Source: Wenzhouxiangella sp. (GTDB taxonomy: Bacteria > Pseudomonadota > Gammaproteobacteria > Xanthomonadales > Wenzhouxiangellaceae). From it: a stretch of DNA of 8,452 nucleotides. Under the pieces are notes generated by a model, which worked only from the letters and a program-made list of their open reading frames with translations, had not been told where the DNA came from and did not search any database. Positions 6,080 to 8,452 of the stretch are shown one piece after another. Each line of letters opens with the position of its first letter. Position 1 is the stretch's first letter. The position numbers were made by a program, and so were the translations under genes. Location of the stretch: positions 1-8,452 of the forward strand of contig SKZJ01000274.1 of NCBI GenBank assembly GCA_007127425.1. The letters run 5' to 3'.

Positions 6080-8201
6080 TGGCCCGGTGAATCAATCGTT
6101 CCTGCAGGTCGGTACCGCTGTCGGCCGGCGGCTCGCTCAATTCGTAGGTGCCGTCTGCCTGGAGTTCCCAGGCCCGCGTGGCGTCGTCGAAGGCGAGGTC
6201 GAAGCTTTCCGAGCAGACTCGTTGTGCGGCTTGCTCGTCGAGGATCGGGAAGCAGGCCTCCACTCGCTGAAACAGATTGCGTTCCATCCAGTCGGCGCTG
6301 GCCGCATAGGTCTCAGGGTAATCGTCATTGACGAAATGGTATACGCGGCTGTGTTCCAGGAATCGGCCCAGTATGGATCGCACCCGGATATTATCCGACA
6401 GTCCGGGCACGCCCGGCCGCAGGCAGCAGATCCCGCGCACCACCAGACGAATGGTGGCGCCGGCGCGCGATGCCCGGTAGAGCGCCCGGATAATCTCCGG
6501 CTCGGTGAGAGCGTTGAGTTTGGCCGAGACCCCGGCCGGCCTGCCCTGTCTGGCGTTCTCGGCTTCCCGATTGATGCGCCCGAGCAGGAACTCGTGCAAC
6601 CCGAACGGTGATTGAACGAGCAGGTTGAGGGCTTGAATGCGTCCGAGGCCGGTCAGCTGCTGGAATATCCGGTGTACGTCCTGGCAGAGGTCGGCGTTGG
6701 CGGTGATCAGGCTCCAGTCGGTATAGGCCTTGGCCGTGCCCTGGTGGTAGTTGCCTGTGCCGAGATGGGCGTAGCGGCGTAGTCGGGCGCCCTCGCGGCG
6801 CACGATCAGCATCATCTTGGCGTGGGCCTTGTGGCCGACCACGCCGTAGACGACCTGGACGCCGGCTTCCTGCAGGCGCGTGGCCAGGGTGATGTTGGCT
6901 TCCTCGTCGAATCGGGCGCGCAATTCGACGACCACGGTGACGTCCTTGCCGGCGCGCGCGGCGTCGATGAGCACGGCGACCAGGGCCGAGTCGGCGCCGG
7001 TGCGATACAGCGTCTGCTTGATCGCCAGGACCTGGGGGTCGGTAGCGGCCTGGCGCGCCAGCTCCAGAACCGGCTGGAAGCTGTCGTAGGGGTGGTGAAG
7101 CATCCAGTCGCGCCGGCGAATGGCGGTAAAAGGCTCGCCGTGTTCCAGGGCGCGGGGGATGTAGGGTTGAAACGGCGTGTATTTCAGGTCGGGCCGGTCG
7201 GTGAGGTCGGCTACGGCCACCATGCGATTGAGGTTGACCGGCCCATCGCAGCGATAGGTGTCCTCTTCACCGAGGCCGAAACGGCTGGCGAGGAAGCGGA
7301 CGATGGGGTCAGGGCAATTGTCGGCCACTTCAAGGCGCACGGCTTCGGCGAAGCCGCGCTCCATGAGTTCACCTTCCAGCGCACGCGCCAGGTCTTCGAT
7401 TTCTTCCTCGTCGACGAACAGCTCACTGTTTCGGGTAACGCGAAACTGGTAGCTGCCGCGCACGTTCATGCCGGGAAAAAGCTCGTCGATAAAGGCGTGG
7501 ATGATTGACGACAGGAAGACGAAATCGTCCGGTCCGCGCGAATAGCTGCGAGGTATGCGAATGATACGCGGCAGGGAGCGGGGTGCACGGACCAGCGCCA
7601 TGCCGCTGTCGCGCCCGAAAGCGTCCCGACCCTCGACGGCAACGGCAAAATTGAGACTCTTGTTGAGAATCCGTGGGAACGGATGTGCCGGATCCAGCCC
7701 GAGCGGGCTGAGTACGGGCATGATCTGGCGACGGAAATGGTGGTGCAACCAGCGGCGCTGGCGTTGGGTCCAGTCACCGCGTCGCACGATATCGATTTCC
7801 TGATCGGCCAGGGCCGGCATCAGTTCTTGATTGAGTACCTGGTACTGGGTCTCCACCATGGCCTGTACGGTTTCCCGGATGGCCGCAAGCGTGGCGCGCG
7901 GGGTCAGGCCATCCGGACCGGGCTGGTTGGCACCGTGCTGCATGCGCTGGCGAATTGCGGCCACCTGAACTTCGAAGAACTCGTCCAGGTTGGTGCAGGA
8001 AATGCACAAAAAGCGCAGACGCTCCAGCAGGGGAACGCGATCGGCGCGGGCCAGTTCGAGTACCCGTCGGGTGAAGGTGAGCAGGCTGATTTCCCGGTTG
8101 AGCAGCAGACCGGGGTCGTCCAGATGCTCGTGCTCCCAGCGTTCAGGGGCATCGACTGGTTGCCCGATTCGTGTTCGACTGCCGCGAGAGTGGGTCGACA
8201 T
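6069..8201 (-). CDS. ppk1: Polyphosphate kinase 1
   Basis: Ppk1 reversibly polymerises the gamma-phosphate of ATP into polyphosphate through a phosphohistidine intermediate. Numbering is from the ATG at 8201 (710 aa; E. coli Ppk is 688). The N domain starts LLLNREISLLTF (33-44) with LRFLCISCTNLDEFFEV (62-78). The head domain runs to about 310. The two phospholipase-D-like catalytic domains hold HHPYDSF (369-375), KQTLYRT (395-401), GHKAHAKMMLI (456-466; His460 the presumed phosphorylated histidine, E. coli H435), HLGTGNYHQGTAKAYTDWS (479-497) and FLEHSRVYHF (614-623; His617, E. coli H592). An in-frame TTG at 8225 would add 8 residues, with a stop codon just before it. I prefer the ATG because the predicted transcription start falls near 8224. 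Neither start has a good Shine-Dalgarno sequence. It is the first gene of the ppk-ppx-epmA operon. Confidence 0.95.
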   Translation of the reverse strand: MSTHSRGSRTRIGQPVDAPERWEHEHLDDPGLLLNREISLLTFTRRVLELARADRVPLLERLRFLCISCTNLDEFFEVQVAAIRQRMQHGANQPGPDGLTPRATLAAIRETVQAMVETQYQVLNQELMPALADQEIDIVRRGDWTQRQRRWLHHHFRRQIMPVLSPLGLDPAHPFPRILNKSLNFAVAVEGRDAFGRDSGMALVRAPRSLPRIIRIPRSYSRGPDDFVFLSSIIHAFIDELFPGMNVRGSYQFRVTRNSELFVDEEEIEDLARALEGELMERGFAEAVRLEVADNCPDPIVRFLASRFGLGEEDTYRCDGPVNLNRMVAVADLTDRPDLKYTPFQPYIPRALEHGEPFTAIRRRDWMLHHPYDSFQPVLELARQAATDPQVLAIKQTLYRTGADSALVAVLIDAARAGKDVTVVVELRARFDEEANITLATRLQEAGVQVVYGVVGHKAHAKMMLIVRREGARLRRYAHLGTGNYHQGTAKAYTDWSLITANADLCQDVHRIFQQLTGLGRIQALNLLVQSPFGLHEFLLGRINREAENARQGRPAGVSAKLNALTEPEIIRALYRASRAGATIRLVVRGICCLRPGVPGLSDNIRVRSILGRFLEHSRVYHFVNDDYPETYAASADWMERNLFQRVEACFPILDEQAAQRVCSESFDLAFDDATRAWELQADGTYELSEPPADSGTDLQERLIHRANED

Positions 8202-8230
8202 GCAGTGGGCTAAGCGTTGGGCCAATCCTC

Positions 8231-8264
8231 ACCATAGCGCCATCCGGTGACGAATTGTTGACGT
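8231..8264 (-). promoter_or_regulatory. Candidate Pho box and -10 element upstream of ppk
   Basis: On the minus strand the bases ACGTCAA-CAAT-TCGTCAC (8264 to 8247) form two 7-nt half sites with a 4-nt AT-rich spacer, an 11-bp period. The PhoB consensus is CTGTCAT-4 nt-CTGTCAC; here GTCA is kept in both halves and the two bases before each are not. A TATGGT (8236 to 8231; TAT..T of TATAAT) begins 10 bp after the box, the usual arrangement where PhoB replaces a -35 element. Transcription would start near 8224, about 23 nt before the preferred ppk ATG. Control of ppk by PhoB is known in several gammaproteobacteria; here it is inferred. Confidence 0.45.
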
Positions 8265-8299
8265 GCACCTTCTTGCGCTTACTAACACCTACATAAGTA

Positions 8300-8350
8300 T
8301 TGCCACATTCAGCTTGTCTCTCGGCGTTCGTGGCAAGCCCGAAGGGGGCT
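8300..8350. repeat. Two consecutive inverted repeats beside the large palindrome
   Basis: TTGCCAC (8300-8306) pairs exactly with GTGGCAA (8330-8336) over a 23-nt loop. Immediately next, AGCCC (8336-8340) pairs with GGGCT (8346-8350) over a 5-nt loop; the latter shares its right arm with the large palindrome that follows. Together with it they form a chain of foldable stems covering 8300-8442, which suggests one structured unit. No U tract supports a terminator. Confidence 0.5.
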
Positions 8351-8442
8351 CCTGACGAATCCGCCTGCGGCGTTAAAGTGGCTTGACGTAGAATGACTAT
8401 GCCTTCGCCACTTTGCCTTGCAGGCGAATCCGTCAGGAGCCC
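8346..8442. repeat. Large imperfect palindrome (35/36-nt arms, 24-nt loop)
   Basis: The left arm, 8347-8382, begins GGCTCCTGACG and ends AAAGTGGC. The right arm, 8407-8441, begins GCCACTTT and ends CGTCAGGAGCC. When folded, 11 outer pairs are perfect. Then come AAT/GAT-type single mismatches within a mostly paired stretch (CGCCTGC matched exactly), an asymmetric internal loop (GGCGTT against the equivalent of AAGGC), and eight perfect pairs ending AAAGTGGC. The loop is 8383-8406. One more G-C pair extends it to 8346 and 8442. It lies about 80 bp upstream of the candidate ppk promoter and runs to within 10 bp of the window end. A dispersed element or the end of a mobile element is plausible; no transposase is present. 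Confidence 0.75.
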
Positions 8443-8452
8443 TGAATGAGGC

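Noticed and set aside
5462..6331. Plus-strand open frame of 289 codons opposite ppx and ppk
   Set aside because: It spans the ppk-ppx junction antisense to two clearly recognised genes and shows no protein family features.
6822..7508. Plus-strand open frame of 228 codons opposite ppk
   Set aside because: It is antisense to the catalytic part of Ppk1, with composition typical of a complementary-strand shadow.
8202..8225. TTG at 8225 as the ppk start
   Set aside because: It has an in-frame stop two codons upstream, purines placed too close to act as a ribosome-binding site, and the predicted transcription start falls on it. The ATG at 8201 is preferred, although the TTG cannot be excluded.
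8346..8442. Integron attC recombination site
   Set aside because: The size and folding fit loosely, but no RYYYAAC/GTTRRRY core pair sits at the ends; the nearest, GTTAAAG, is internal and does not match the final pyrimidine.
8346..8442. Rho-independent terminator of a gene outside the window
   Set aside because: The arms are much longer than a normal terminator stem and no T tract follows on either strand.

Overview
The window looks like a chromosomal segment of a G+C-rich gammaproteobacterium. The support is the pairing of polyphosphate kinase with exopolyphosphatase, an EpmA-type beta-lysine ligase (an enzyme best known from gammaproteobacteria), and an E. coli-like class I photolyase. 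The genus cannot be fixed from the sequence. Six protein genes are intact, and no frameshifted gene, tRNA, rRNA, transposase or CRISPR array is visible.

Layout. Positions 1-56 carry one copy of an AT-richer intergenic repeat. A plus-strand DNA photolyase (190-1605) converges on, and overlaps by 11 bp, a minus-strand gene (1595-2563). That gene fuses a GNAT-like domain to a VanY-type D,D-carboxypeptidase. A short divergent spacer with a promoter-like block leads to a plus-strand, membrane-anchored protein of unknown function (2675-3286). The 319 bp from 3287 to 3605 hold no gene. They contain two inverted copies of the same repeat family, a 120-bp spacer and a hairpin cluster that probably ends the operon coming from the right.

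That operon reads leftward and is tightly packed: ppk (stop at 6069), ppx (4559-6079) and epmA (3606-4562). ppk and ppx overlap by 11 bp; ppx and epmA share an ATGA. Ppk makes polyphosphate from ATP, Ppx degrades it, and EpmA attaches (R)-beta-lysine to elongation factor P. A two-half direct repeat with the geometry of a Pho box lies upstream of ppk, followed at the right distance by a -10-like hexamer. This suggests control by PhoB under phosphate limitation.

The right end (8300-8442) is a chain of inverted repeats closing with a 97-bp imperfect palindrome with 35/36-nt arms. It is not explained by any gene in the window and looks like a mobile or dispersed intergenic element.

The most interesting items are the terminal palindrome, the candidate Pho box, the GNAT-VanY fusion, the repeat family that brackets the photolyase block, and the orphan membrane protein, whose C-terminal part recalls the extra-cytoplasmic insert of long PstA phosphate permeases. 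I did not find convincing evidence for a wholly new multi-gene system.
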